From NCBI RefSeq assembly GCF_011090385.1, contig NZ_SEWW01000004.1:248001-312000 (forward strand): 64,000 bases of DNA, given 5' to 3'. Made by a program: the position numbers and the translations under genes. The stretch comes from Aquirufa beregesia (GTDB taxonomy: Bacteria > Bacteroidota > Bacteroidia > Cytophagales > Spirosomataceae). The stretch's first letter is position 1, and every line of letters starts with the position of its first letter. Below, in pieces: positions 35,789 to 44,547 of the stretch. Below the pieces are notes generated by a model. That model did no database searches. It worked only from the letters and a program-made list of their open reading frames with translations, and was not told the origin of the DNA.

Positions 35789-37126
35789 ATGCCAAACACA
35801 GTTCAGTTTAATGCAGCTTTACCTCGTATTTCTGTTTCTCAATCTTGGTACCAAAGAGGATTGCAGGTACAGAAACCCATTACTCAAACTTTAGCTAAAG
35901 GTCCAGGGCAATTCTCTAAAGGGGTGGCCCCTATTTACCTTCAAAAAGGGAAGGGCTCACACGTGTGGGATGTGGATGGAAATGAATACATTGATTATAA
36001 TATGGGAATAGGCCCTTTATCCATCGGGTATTGTATTCCTGAAATTGACCAGGCTATCATAGAGCAGTTGAAAGAAGGTATCACCTTTTCTTTGATGCAC
36101 CCATTGGAGGTTGAAGTAGCTGAAATAATTTCCGAAATCATCCCCAATGCTGAGGCTGTAAAATTTAGTAAAACAGGTGCCGATGTCACTTCGGCGGCTA
36201 TTCGGGTGGCTAGGGCCTATACGGGTAGAGATAAAGTGTTTTGTTGTGGTTACCATGGCTGGCATGATTGGTATATTGGGATTACATCCAGAGGAAAAGG
36301 GATTCCAGAAAGTATTAAAAATTTGTCATTTACATTTGGCTTTAATGATATAGATAGTATCCGTGAAGCTTTGGATGAAACGGTGGCTTGTGTCATTCTA
36401 GAGCCATTTATTTTTGAAAAACCCAAGGAAGGTTTTTTGAAGGAATTGGCTGCATTGTGTCAAGCCAATGGCACATTGCTCATCTTTGATGAGATGTGGA
36501 CTGGATTTAGAATTGCTTTGGGTGGGGCTCAAGAATATTTTGGGGTGAAAGCTGATTTAGCTACTTTTTCTAAAGCATGCGCTAACGGTATGCCATTGGC
36601 TATTTTAACGGGTAGAAAGGATGTGATGCAATTGTTTGATGATGAGGTATTTTCTTACACCACATTTGGAGGAGAGACCTTATCTTTAGCCGCCGCTAAA
36701 GCGACTATTTCATTTATGAAAGAACATGACGTTCCTAACGTATTGGAAGAAAAAGGACTATGGCTTCAAAACGCTTATAATCAATTGACTTCAGATTTAG
36801 GCATGAGTCACATAAGTTCATGCGTTGGATATCCTTGTCGGACCATGCTTACTTACACTGCCGAGGGGCAAGATTCCCTGGAGTTGAAGACATTTATGCA
36901 ACAGGAATTATTGCAAAAAGGTATTTTGTGGGGCGGATTTCATAATATATCGTACAGCCATAGTCAGGAAGATTTAGCCTATACCATGGAGGCATACGCA
37001 GAAATTTTACCCAGATTAAAGGCCGCAATTGAATTGAATACCGTAAAATCAGTATTGAAAGGAGGGGTATTAGAAGCTGTTTTTAGAAAAGTTACGGATC
37101 ATAACATTAAGCCTAAATTAAACTAG
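35789..37126 (+). CDS. Class III aminotransferase, GSA-aminomutase-like
   Basis: A 445-residue PLP enzyme of fold type I, close to glutamate-1-semialdehyde aminomutase. It has WDVDGNEYIDYNMGIGPLSI near residues 60-79, KFSKTGADVTSAAIRVARAY, YHGWHDWY, LLIFDEMWTGFRIALGG with the PLP-binding Asp, and ATFSKACANGMPLAIL with the Schiff-base Lys. It is unlikely to be the haem-pathway enzyme because of its position in a sugar operon. It probably aminates a keto or aldehyde sugar intermediate. Confidence 0.85.
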   Translation: MPNTVQFNAALPRISVSQSWYQRGLQVQKPITQTLAKGPGQFSKGVAPIYLQKGKGSHVWDVDGNEYIDYNMGIGPLSIGYCIPEIDQAIIEQLKEGITFSLMHPLEVEVAEIISEIIPNAEAVKFSKTGADVTSAAIRVARAYTGRDKVFCCGYHGWHDWYIGITSRGKGIPESIKNLSFTFGFNDIDSIREALDETVACVILEPFIFEKPKEGFLKELAALCQANGTLLIFDEMWTGFRIALGGAQEYFGVKADLATFSKACANGMPLAILTGRKDVMQLFDDEVFSYTTFGGETLSLAAAKATISFMKEHDVPNVLEEKGLWLQNAYNQLTSDLGMSHISSCVGYPCRTMLTYTAEGQDSLELKTFMQQELLQKGILWGGFHNISYSHSQEDLAYTMEAYAEILPRLKAAIELNTVKSVLKGGVLEAVFRKVTDHNIKPKLN

Positions 37127-37927
37127 ATGAAGTTTTTTGATTTACAAGGCAAAATAGCCTTAGTTACAGGTGCTTTAGGTTTGATAGGGAAAGAGCATTG
37201 TAAAGCATTAGCTCATGCAGGAGCTACAGTTATTGTGGCGGATTTGAATGAGACAGAGTGCCAAGAATTTGCTAATACGTTGGCTAATGGAGCCATTGGT
37301 TTAGGTATGGATATTCGTTTTGAACAATCTGTTCAATTAGCTGCCAGCTGGGTGAAAAACCAATTTGGACATGTAGATATTTTAGTGAACAATGCAGCTA
37401 TCAACGACCATTTCCAAGATTCTGCTAATGTGTTAGCTTTATCATCTTTTGAAAATTATCCACTATCTATGTTTAAAAAGTCATGGGAAGTGAATGTCAT
37501 GGGCATGTTTTTGGTTTCCCAAAAAATGGGTCAATTGATGTTGGAAAAGGGGGGGAGTATCATCAATATTGCGTCTACGTATGGTATTGTAGGTCCAGAT
37601 CAAGGACTGTATAAAGATGCGGAAGGCAGACAAATTTTTTATAAAACTCCGGCTTATCCTACCACGAAAGGAGCCGTAATAAATTTTACTCGATATTTAG
37701 CGGCCTATTGGGGGGAGAAAGGGATTCGGGTAAATACATTATCACCAGGAGGTGTAGAAAACGGACAATCCGATTATTTTATTCAACAATATATTCAAAA
37801 GACACCTTTAAAAAGAATGGCTAAGTCCTCTGATTATGCGGGAGCCTTACTTTTTTTGGCTAGCGATGCCTCTGCCTATATGACTGGGGCTAATTTGGTG
37901 GTTGATGGTGGTTTTACAGCGATTTAA
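37127..37927 (+). CDS. Short-chain dehydrogenase/reductase
   Basis: A 266-residue SDR with the NAD(P) loop TGALGLIGKEH (residues 16-26), HVDILVNNAAIND, catalytic Ser in IINIAST, and YPTTKGAVINFTRYLA with the Tyr and Lys of the active site. The C-terminus TGANLVVDGGFTAI is typical. It starts directly after the aminotransferase stop, with no gap. It should oxidise or reduce a hydroxyl/keto group of the cluster's sugar intermediate; the aminotransferase next door would then act on the ketone. Confidence 0.87.
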   Translation: MKFFDLQGKIALVTGALGLIGKEHCKALAHAGATVIVADLNETECQEFANTLANGAIGLGMDIRFEQSVQLAASWVKNQFGHVDILVNNAAINDHFQDSANVLALSSFENYPLSMFKKSWEVNVMGMFLVSQKMGQLMLEKGGSIINIASTYGIVGPDQGLYKDAEGRQIFYKTPAYPTTKGAVINFTRYLAAYWGEKGIRVNTLSPGGVENGQSDYFIQQYIQKTPLKRMAKSSDYAGALLFLASDASAYMTGANLVVDGGFTAI

Positions 37928-37935
37928 TTTTATAT

Positions 37936-38427
37936 ATGATGCAATTAGATACCATTAAGTTAGTATTGACAGATTGTGATGGGGTCTTGACGGATGGAGG
38001 GGTATATTATGGAGAGGCAGGTGAAGTATTGAAGAAATTCAATATTAGGGATGGTATGGGGGTCGAGCGATTGCGTAAATTAAGAGGAATCCAAACAGGA
38101 ATTATTACGGGCGAAGTCTCCCCTTCCTTAGTTAAAAGAGCTGAGAAACTCCAAATATCAGAATTGCACTTAGGTATTAAAGATAAAGAAAGAGTATTAG
38201 CAGAAATTTTAAAAAAATACGATTTGCAGCCTTCGCATATTGCCTACATCGGAGATGATGTCAATGATTTGGTTGTTTTGCCATTTGTGGGGGTATTTTT
38301 TTGTCCTGCTGATGCTGTAGATCAAGTAAAAAAAGTAGCGACTAATATCTTGCAATCCAATGGAGGAGCAGGTTGTTTTAGAGAAATGGCCGAGCTAATT
38401 CTAGAAGCTCAAGGGATAATTAGTTAG
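37936..38427 (+). CDS. KdsC-type HAD sugar-acid phosphatase
   Basis: A 163-residue HAD phosphatase of the compact C0 class. It has VLTDCDGVLTDGGVYYG (nucleophile and acid Asp), FNIRDGMGVERLRK, GIITGE, and HIAYIGDDVNDLVVLPFVGV. It matches KdsC and the neuraminate-9-phosphate phosphatase relatives, tetrameric enzymes that dephosphorylate a 3-deoxy-ulosonate phosphate. Together with the NeuB-type synthase on the other strand it argues that the cluster makes a ulosonic acid. Its 3' end overlaps the convergent small transporter gene by eight bases. Two adjacent ATG codons can serve as start. Confidence 0.87.
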   Translation: MMQLDTIKLVLTDCDGVLTDGGVYYGEAGEVLKKFNIRDGMGVERLRKLRGIQTGIITGEVSPSLVKRAEKLQISELHLGIKDKERVLAEILKKYDLQPSHIAYIGDDVNDLVVLPFVGVFFCPADAVDQVKKVATNILQSNGGAGCFREMAELILEAQGIIS

Positions 38428-38800
38428 TCGCAGAAAACTGTTTGAGACCGATTATTCCGATAACAATCAGGCTTAAAAAGGCTATTTCTAAGAAATTAGT
38501 AGGTGTTTTAAAATAGAATACATCGGTAATTTTGATGAGGACCAAAGAAAATGCGGTCCATACAGCTATGGCTGTGGCTGTTGGGATATCTTTTAATGAT
38601 ACGGAAAGGAAGTAGATGTTGGCAATTCCAAAAATAATATAGCCTAAAAAGGGGAAAAGCTCCGTTAAAAATGCCATGGATAAAGGGGAATGTTGACTCC
38701 ATGCAAGTTTGAATTTTTCAAAATTCATATATTTTAAAGAATAGGTCCAGCCTGTTTCAAAAATCGATGCAATGAATAAATACAGCCAAGGTTTAATCAT
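38420..38800 (-). CDS. Small multidrug resistance-type membrane protein
   Basis: A 126-residue membrane protein with four hydrophobic helices: KPWLYLFIASIFETGWTYSL with the Glu14-type membrane glutamate, then FLGYIIFGIANIYFLSVSL, ATAIAVWTAFSLVLIKITDV and FLEIAFLSLIVIGIIGLKQF. This is the SMR (EmrE/QacE) layout. The start is the ATG at 38800, within an ATGA overlap with the fatty-acid hydroxylase gene. SMR-like proteins can also move lipids or polyprenyl sugars, which would fit the region better than drug efflux. Confidence 0.8.
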   Translation of the reverse strand: MIKPWLYLFIASIFETGWTYSLKYMNFEKFKLAWSQHSPLSMAFLTELFPFLGYIIFGIANIYFLSVSLKDIPTATAIAVWTAFSLVLIKITDVFYFKTPTNFLEIAFLSLIVIGIIGLKQFSATN

Positions 38801-39600
38801 GAGTCTTCTTGCTTTTTTTCCCAAGGTTCAAATGTCCATCGGTAAAAAGCATACCAATGCTGTGCGAAATAATTCTTAGGAAATTTATAATATAAGCCCC
38901 AAGAACTTGGTTGAGTTGGGCTTTCGTATAAAGTTCCAAAAATCACATCCCAAAAGCTAAATTTAGTAGAAAAATTTGCGTGAAAGACTTCACGATGATT
39001 GGCATGGTGCCAAAGGTGAAACTCCGGGCCATTGATGATGTACTTTAGTTTTCCAAGACTAACTCGAATGTTAGCATGTATGAACATGCCCCATAATCCA
39101 TCAATTAATCCTTTAATAGGTATAACCATAGGGTCTGCTCCTAATATGATAATGGGGAGAAACTCAATGGTTTGGTTGATGATAATTTCTATGGAATGAG
39201 ATCTAGCTCCTGCGATCCAATCAATTTGTTGATTAGAATGATGCACCTCATGAGTTCTCCATAACACTTTGCTAGCATGTTGCCAGCGGTGAAACCAGTA
39301 TATATAGAGGTCATGAGAAAAGATGAAGAAGGCCAATTGCCATCCTATTGGCCAATTGCTTACAGAAAAAAAGAATTTCTCAGGAATGGAATGATGAATG
39401 GGGGCAATGATGAAATCAAATATCAAAATTTTAAGTAGAAAGCTTTGAACGATGGCATAAGCCAGTAAATCGGTCCAGAATCCTTCTCTAAAAAAGGAAA
39501 TACCCTTACGATAAGGGTATTTCCTTTCAAACCAGATTAATAGTAAAACTCCTAGAATGAGTAAAGTAAAACAAACAATAGTGACATCTAGCAATTTCAT
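38797..39600 (-). CDS. Fatty-acid hydroxylase/sterol desaturase family protein
   Basis: A 267-residue membrane oxygenase with the eight-histidine diiron pattern: FSHDLYIYWFHRWQHASKVL, WRTHEVHHSNQQ and HLWHHANHREVFHANFSTKF. Several hydrophobic segments surround it. Members hydroxylate or desaturate lipids, sterols or carotenoids. Here it sits between the NeuB-type gene and an SMR gene, so a lipid linked to surface glycan synthesis, or a membrane lipid, is possible. The substrate is unknown. Confidence 0.83.
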   Translation of the reverse strand: MKLLDVTIVCFTLLILGVLLLIWFERKYPYRKGISFFREGFWTDLLAYAIVQSFLLKILIFDFIIAPIHHSIPEKFFFSVSNWPIGWQLAFFIFSHDLYIYWFHRWQHASKVLWRTHEVHHSNQQIDWIAGARSHSIEIIINQTIEFLPIIILGADPMVIPIKGLIDGLWGMFIHANIRVSLGKLKYIINGPEFHLWHHANHREVFHANFSTKFSFWDVIFGTLYESPTQPSSWGLYYKFPKNYFAQHWYAFYRWTFEPWEKKQEDS

Positions 39601-39603
39601 TTG

Positions 39604-40515
39604 TTAAAGCATGTCTACTAATCTGTTTTCCGTGATATTAACACGCAGTTTTTTCATAGGTCCTATTTCACTTTCGTAAACTTGTTTGATACCATTTCCT
39701 AAGGATAATTCTGTATCATGTATATCTTTTACTAATCGAACAAAGCCTTGTGGCTCCACAGAGGCTGCATGATCAGATCCCCACATGGCACGATCCAAGG
39801 TAAAATGACGCTCCACAAATTGAGCCCCAATGGCTACTGCAGATACCGTTGTACTTAATCCTGTCTCATGTCCAGAGTAGCCTATGATATATTCTGGATA
39901 CATGTTTTTAAGGGTATTAATCATACGCAAATTCAATTCTTCTGGTTTGCAAGGGTAGGCAGATGTGGCATGAGCTATCATTAAAGGGTAATCACCATAT
40001 TCTCTGATTAAATCCACAGCAAAACTAATTTCATCGATGCGAGACATCCCTGTTGAAATCATGATAGGCCTTCCTGTAGCGCATATTTTACGAATTAGAG
40101 AATCGTCTGTTAATGAAGCCGAAGCCAATTTGTACATTACTGGATTGAATTGTTCCATGAAATCGACTGAAGGTTCATCCCAAGCTGAGGCAAACCAATC
40201 TATTCCTTTTGATTTGCAATAATTATCAATTTCCGAGTATTCCAAAATCCCAAATTCGGTTTTTCTCTTGTAATCAATGTAGGTCATTTTACCCCAAGGA
40301 GTATCTCTTACAATTTCCCATTGGTCTTTTGGTACACATATTTCAGGAGTACGTTTTTGAAATTTGACGGCGCTAACTTTAGCTTCTACAGCAGCATCAA
40401 TCAATTGTTTAGCAATTTCCAAAGAACCATTGTGATTGATTCCTATTTCAGCAATTACATAGCAAGGACTTCCCTCACCAATAGTTTTTCCGGTATTTAA
40501 CGTAATTTGTTTCAT
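39604..40515 (-). CDS. NeuB-type sialic-acid synthase, SAF-less
   Basis: A 303-residue TIM-barrel enzyme of the N-acetylneuraminate synthase family: CYVIAEIGINHNGSLEIAKQ, AVKFQKRTPE, FASAWDEPSVDF, MYKLASASLTDD, IMISTGMS, ATSAYPC, IIGYSGHETGLS and FVERHFTLDRAMWGSDHAAS. It condenses phosphoenolpyruvate with a sugar aldehyde to make a ulosonic acid. Typical NeuB has about 340-350 residues because of a C-terminal SAF domain; here the protein ends soon after the barrel (LRVNITENRLVDML). The SAF domain shapes the active site of the neighbouring subunit, so its absence is notable. Confidence 0.85.
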   Translation of the reverse strand: MKQITLNTGKTIGEGSPCYVIAEIGINHNGSLEIAKQLIDAAVEAKVSAVKFQKRTPEICVPKDQWEIVRDTPWGKMTYIDYKRKTEFGILEYSEIDNYCKSKGIDWFASAWDEPSVDFMEQFNPVMYKLASASLTDDSLIRKICATGRPIMISTGMSRIDEISFAVDLIREYGDYPLMIAHATSAYPCKPEELNLRMINTLKNMYPEYIIGYSGHETGLSTTVSAVAIGAQFVERHFTLDRAMWGSDHAASVEPQGFVRLVKDIHDTELSLGNGIKQVYESEIGPMKKLRVNITENRLVDML

Positions 40516-40524
40516 AAAGTCTAA

Positions 40525-41451
40525 TTAAGATTGATATGTTGTATATGTATTGGTAAAACGGCCGTCTGGATATAAATCAATCATGGCATAACCCGGTTTA
40601 GTTTGTTGGTAATCTCCTGACCACCAAGCACCACTTACGGCACCGTTACAGCAGTAGGTAACCCCATTGTATTCTACACGATCTAGTAAATGAATATGTC
40701 CGCTTATGGCTAATTTGACATTCGGGTATTTTAAGAATAAGTCTTTTAGTTCACTGGCATCTTCGTGCATCCATCTGCCAGGAACAGTCCATTGATTTTT
40801 TTCAAATCTTTTTCCATCAAAAAAGATACATGCGGAAAGAATTGGGATGTGAGAGACAATCATGACAGGCTTAAATAGAGGAATATTGGCTAATTCATTT
40901 TTAAGCCAATCCATTTGCTCTTCATCGATTTTCCCAGTGTACCATTGACCATCTTGATTAGGGCTAATGCTATCTAAACTAAGTAAGTGCCATACACCTA
41001 GGTCTTTTGAAGTATAGCATTTATCCTCTTTTAGTTCATCTAATGCCCACTTTTTTCCATCTGTGATGCTTTGTGGATTTTCATTTTTACACCAAATATC
41101 ATGGTTCCCAATGGACTGAATAATGGGAGTAGATAAAGTATGTGATAACACATCATTCCAAAGTTTCCACTGCTTTTCAGCAATCCTACGCCCACCTCGA
41201 TGTGCATCCATGATGGCATCCCCACTATTGATAATTAAGTCAGGTTTGTCGGGTAAATTTTGGATGTGGGTTAGGCATTTTTCTAGACCTTTGGCAGCAC
41301 CTATCAGTGGCATGATATGCACATCCGTGATGTGGGCAATACGAAAAGGTTTAGAATTTTTGGAGGATGAAGTTTTCGCCATTCCCATGGAAGGCAAACT
41401 AAGTGAACTGGCAACTAAACCTAAGGTGTGTAGTAGAGACCTTCTATTCAT
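40525..41451 (-). CDS. Calcineurin-like metallophosphoesterase, exported
   Basis: A 308-residue phosphoesterase. The N-terminus MNRRSLLHTLGLVASSLSLP with an R-R pair looks like a Tat or Sec signal. The metal motifs are IAHITDVHIMPLIG, IINSGDAIMDAH, QSIGNHDIWC, VSHIP and AISGHIHLLDRV, each with the expected Asp, Asn or His. Its substrate may be a nucleotide, phosphodiester or phosphoprotein. The gene lies between the NeuB-type gene and a glycosyltransferase, probably in the same transcript. Confidence 0.85.
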   Translation of the reverse strand: MNRRSLLHTLGLVASSLSLPSMGMAKTSSSKNSKPFRIAHITDVHIMPLIGAAKGLEKCLTHIQNLPDKPDLIINSGDAIMDAHRGGRRIAEKQWKLWNDVLSHTLSTPIIQSIGNHDIWCKNENPQSITDGKKWALDELKEDKCYTSKDLGVWHLLSLDSISPNQDGQWYTGKIDEEQMDWLKNELANIPLFKPVMIVSHIPILSACIFFDGKRFEKNQWTVPGRWMHEDASELKDLFLKYPNVKLAISGHIHLLDRVEYNGVTYCCNGAVSGAWWSGDYQQTKPGYAMIDLYPDGRFTNTYTTYQS

Positions 41452-41629
41452 AGGGTGGTTGAGTCTTGATTTCTACCCAAATTTCCTATTTTAGTTTTAC
41501 CTTAGTTTTTCCTGAAAATCATGTAATTGTGTTTTTTTTGTTGCCAATAACAAGGAAATGTTGCCATGTAATAACCAAATGGTAAAGGCCTATAAATGGG
41601 GGAATTATGGAACAAAAATTGCAGGTAAA

Positions 41630-42817
41630 TTAAATTTTTGGCATAGATAGACCTCCGTTATTTTTTGGTAAAGTCCAGTTGATTCGCTTGGTAAATAGTG
41701 ATTTCCAAGCACTTTTTTTCTCACGATCAGGTTGAATGAGCTCTCGTAAATGTATATCCATTAAACGCGATGATTCTTGAATCCAATGCTGATAGGTTGA
41801 ATAATCCGTTTGGTGCTCTTTTTGGTAGTCTTTGAAAAGAGTTAAATCAAAGGATGTAGCCGCTAAACCAGCACCCGACTGGGAGGCATCAAATGCGTTG
41901 ATCATTTGCTCAATATGATTGGGTACAGGAACCATCATGGTAGGTTTGGCCAAGTACATGGCTTCGGCAATTGACTCAAATCCTGCTGTTGAAATGAGCC
42001 CAGCACACTGGGACATTTTCTCCAAATACAGCTCCGCATTGATGGGATGAAAAGTCAAGTTGGTAGAATATGCGAAGATTTCTTTGTGAATAGGGTGATC
42101 CCAAAAACAGTCTAATTGAACGTCTGGATTCAGTTTGGACCATGCCATGATATCCTCGGCAAGCCGATAGTGTGTTAGGTAGGCTAACCAACTTTTACCA
42201 GGTATAGATTTCAGTTCTTTCACCTCTTTTCTTAATAAAGGAGGAATCACATCGATATTTCTTTGTGTATCATTTTCCAAAGGCAAAAAGGAAAGACCTA
42301 ACCTTTTCTTTGAACCAATGGCCGTGATTCGAGTGTTTAGATTGAGAAAAAATTGGTCTAGTTTCTTTTCAGGAATGGTCTGAAAATGCCTATTTAATAA
42401 TAAGTATTGATGACCAATAGATAAGCACGGAATCTTAGCCCCTGTTCTCCATTGGTGGAGGCCAGTGATGGATTCATAAAAATTAATGATTCCATCAGGT
42501 TTATTTTCTTCGATGAAATGGGCTAGTTCCGAGGCGCTATTCCAATAAGTTTTAAATTTGGAGAAAGCCTGTAAGGCCGTTTTTCCTACTTGCACAGCCT
42601 TCCCATTTCCATAACAGAGGGAGGGACTTTCGTACTGTAAAAGAGGTTTATCTCCAATATAATCAGTAAAAAAACTAGGGATTTTGCGGTTATTGGTGGA
42701 ACCAACAGCATAACCAATCACTTCATGACCAGCTTCTTGAGCCATTTGACTAAGGGAAATGGCTTGGGTCAAATGACCTCTTCCTTCACCTTGAACAGTA
42801 AATATAAACTTTCCCAT
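41630..42817 (-). CDS. GT-B glycosyltransferase, MGDG-synthase-like
   Basis: A 395-residue glycosyltransferase with a GT-B layout. The N-terminus FIFTVQGEGRGHLTQAISLS carries the GxGH nucleotide-sugar loop, and the C-terminal half has LISTAGFESIAEAMYLAKPT followed by MMVPVPNHIEQMINA, typical of the UDP-GlcNAc/MGDG-synthase superfamily. It may glycosylate a lipid at the inner membrane. It lies one base after the LpxH-like gene, a pairing I know from other Bacteroidota, which suggests lipid A or glycolipid work. Confidence 0.8.
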   Translation of the reverse strand: MGKFIFTVQGEGRGHLTQAISLSQMAQEAGHEVIGYAVGSTNNRKIPSFFTDYIGDKPLLQYESPSLCYGNGKAVQVGKTALQAFSKFKTYWNSASELAHFIEENKPDGIINFYESITGLHQWRTGAKIPCLSIGHQYLLLNRHFQTIPEKKLDQFFLNLNTRITAIGSKKRLGLSFLPLENDTQRNIDVIPPLLRKEVKELKSIPGKSWLAYLTHYRLAEDIMAWSKLNPDVQLDCFWDHPIHKEIFAYSTNLTFHPINAELYLEKMSQCAGLISTAGFESIAEAMYLAKPTMMVPVPNHIEQMINAFDASQSGAGLAATSFDLTLFKDYQKEHQTDYSTYQHWIQESSRLMDIHLRELIQPDREKKSAWKSLFTKRINWTLPKNNGGLSMPKI

Positions 42818-42818
42818 A

Positions 42819-43619
42819 TTAGAGGGTCATTTGGTCGCTTAAAATTTCTTTTAATTCTTTTTTTAAATCAAAATCTGGATATTGGAGAATTTGCCATTCT
42901 CCTTGGTGCGTTTCTACCAAGGCCGTTAATGATTCTACCCAATCACCCGAATTCATGTAAGAAACCCCTTTGATTTGTTTGATTTCTGCTTTGTGGATGT
43001 GACCACAGATAATGCCATCAGCCTCTTGAGCGATGGCTAATTCTACCAGTTTTTCTTCAAAATCAGAGATGAAATTGACGGCAGCTTTAACCTTTTGTTT
43101 GATGGTTTGAGATAAGGAATAATAAGGTTTCCCTTGCCTTTCTCGATGGTAATTGTACCATTTGTTAATCCATAATAAAAAAGTATAACCAATGTCTCCT
43201 AGATAGGCTAACCATTTCATTTGACTGGTAATACTATCAAAGATGTCGCCATGGATGATAAAATATTTTTTACCAAATGATTTTAAGGTATAATCTCTTC
43301 GAATGGAGAACTGCTTACCTATTTTCAATGGAATGATTTGATCAAGAAAATCATCATGATTACCTCGGAGATAAATCACTTCTGTATCCCAGCGATCCAT
43401 CATTTTTAATACAGCACGAAAGAAGCCGGTATGTTTTTTCTTCCATTCGCCTCCCTTTTTTAATTGCCATCCGTCGATGATATCTCCATTTAGAATGAGT
43501 TGGTGGCAGGAATAAGCTTTCAGAAATTCATTAACTTCTTTGGCTTTGGCACCCTTATTTCCTAAATGCAAATCGGAAATAACGATGGTTTTGTAGGTGG
43601 GTTGGTAGTTAACGCTCAT
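42819..43619 (-). CDS. LpxH-like UDP-2,3-diacylglucosamine diphosphatase
   Basis: A 266-residue metallophosphoesterase. VISDLHLGNKGAKA, LILNGDIIDGWQLKKGG, IYLRGNHDDFLDQIIPL and ADGIICGHIHKAEIK give the metal ligands in the LpxH order, followed by YMNSGDWVE. The best-known members split UDP-2,3-diacylglucosamine in lipid A synthesis. Bacteroidota often carry two such proteins, so this may be the second, non-essential type (LpxH2-like). It precedes the glycosyltransferase by one base. Confidence 0.8.
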   Translation of the reverse strand: MSVNYQPTYKTIVISDLHLGNKGAKAKEVNEFLKAYSCHQLILNGDIIDGWQLKKGGEWKKKHTGFFRAVLKMMDRWDTEVIYLRGNHDDFLDQIIPLKIGKQFSIRRDYTLKSFGKKYFIIHGDIFDSITSQMKWLAYLGDIGYTFLLWINKWYNYHRERQGKPYYSLSQTIKQKVKAAVNFISDFEEKLVELAIAQEADGIICGHIHKAEIKQIKGVSYMNSGDWVESLTALVETHQGEWQILQYPDFDLKKELKEILSDQMTL

Positions 43620-43716
43620 GCTGCGCAGTTTTTCTATCTCAAAACTACGTTGATTACCAGTTGATTATGTTAGAGGAGCGTTAAGCTATGGTTAAATTTT
43701 GAATTGGAATTTCCTT

Positions 43717-43749
43717 AACGCTGTCAAGGTTTTAAACCTTGACAGCGTT
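43717..43749. repeat. Intergenic palindromic repeat, copy 2
   Basis: A perfect 33-base palindromic element with arms AACGCTGTCAAGGTTT and AAACCTTGACAGCGTT. It matches the copy at 21250-21282 at 30 of 33 bases. It sits just behind the coaX gene and could act as a terminator or as a mobile REP-like element. Confidence 0.82.
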
Positions 43750-43758
43750 GTTGCGTTG

Positions 43759-44478
43759 TTAATTCAACTTCGCCAATGCAGCTAATCCTTTCCAAATTAA
43801 CTCAGCTTCAAATTGTACATCAAATGCCCTTAACTTAGGGATAAAAAAAGGGGCATCCCCACCACAAATAAGAACAACTAATTTTGGGTCCTGTTTTCTC
43901 ATTTCCTCAATAAACCCTTGAACCTCCAATCGTATCCCAGACATCGTTCCAGCGAGTAAGTTACTCACAGTAGAATGTCCTAACAAAGGGAAGTCCATTT
44001 GCGGAGAAATTAATGGTAAATGTGCTGTATAATCATGCATGGACTTCGTCCGCATCATTAGGCCAGGACTTATAGCCCCTCCTTTAAAATGGCCATCTAC
44101 AACCCAATTATACGTAATGCATGTCCCCATACAGATGCTCAAATGATTGCTATTAGGGTAAAGAACTTGTGCGCCTTCTGCTAAAGCTAGTCGGTCTACA
44201 CCCAAGGTAGTCTTATCGTATTCCTTGTAATTTACCTGTGTCAAAGAGGTAGAACTGAGTTGGTGAAATGGCGCGAAATCTTTTAAGGCATTGATCAAAT
44301 CTGTTGGAACGTCTATCACCGAACTAAGTATGATAGAATCAATCTGCTTATTTTGACAAATGGAAGATATAGATAAAAAATTGGCTTCTTTTATCGTTCC
44401 CCAATCCACCAACTGATCTCCTGCTAAACAAGCATATTTTAATTGAGAATTACCGAAATCCAAGCAAAGTACCATCAT
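43759..44478 (-). CDS. coaX: Type III pantothenate kinase
   Basis: A 239-residue CoaX of the ASKHA fold. It phosphorylates pantothenate, the first step of CoA synthesis, without CoA feedback. LDFGNSQLKYACL is the phosphate-1 loop, TTLGVDRLALAEGAQ the substrate region, and CMGTCITYNWV the second phosphate loop. Two adjacent ATG codons are possible starts. It diverges from panD. Confidence 0.92.
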   Translation of the reverse strand: MMVLCLDFGNSQLKYACLAGDQLVDWGTIKEANFLSISSICQNKQIDSIILSSVIDVPTDLINALKDFAPFHQLSSTSLTQVNYKEYDKTTLGVDRLALAEGAQVLYPNSNHLSICMGTCITYNWVVDGHFKGGAISPGLMMRTKSMHDYTAHLPLISPQMDFPLLGHSTVSNLLAGTMSGIRLEVQGFIEEMRKQDPKLVVLICGGDAPFFIPKLRAFDVQFEAELIWKGLAALAKLN

Positions 44479-44494
44479 TCATTTGATTTGTTAA

Positions 44495-44502
44495 CAAAGT
44501 TA
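44495..44502 (-). promoter_or_regulatory. Candidate -7 box of coaX
   Basis: The minus strand reads TAACTTTG, fitting TAnnTTTG, 16 bases before the coaX start. It overlaps the region used by the divergent panD promoter. Confidence 0.42.
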
Positions 44503-44517
44503 AATATTTCTTTTTCG

Positions 44518-44525
44518 TAAATTTG
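44518..44525 (+). promoter_or_regulatory. Candidate -7 box of panD
   Basis: TAAATTTGC fits the extended TAnnTTTG box and lies 22 bases before the GTG start of panD. Confidence 0.42.
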
Positions 44526-44547
44526 CACACTCTCAAAAACCAAAATT

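Noticed and set aside
35789-37126. Haem-pathway hemL
   Set aside because: Similar to GSA aminomutase but located in a sugar operon between transketolase and SDR genes; no other haem gene is near.
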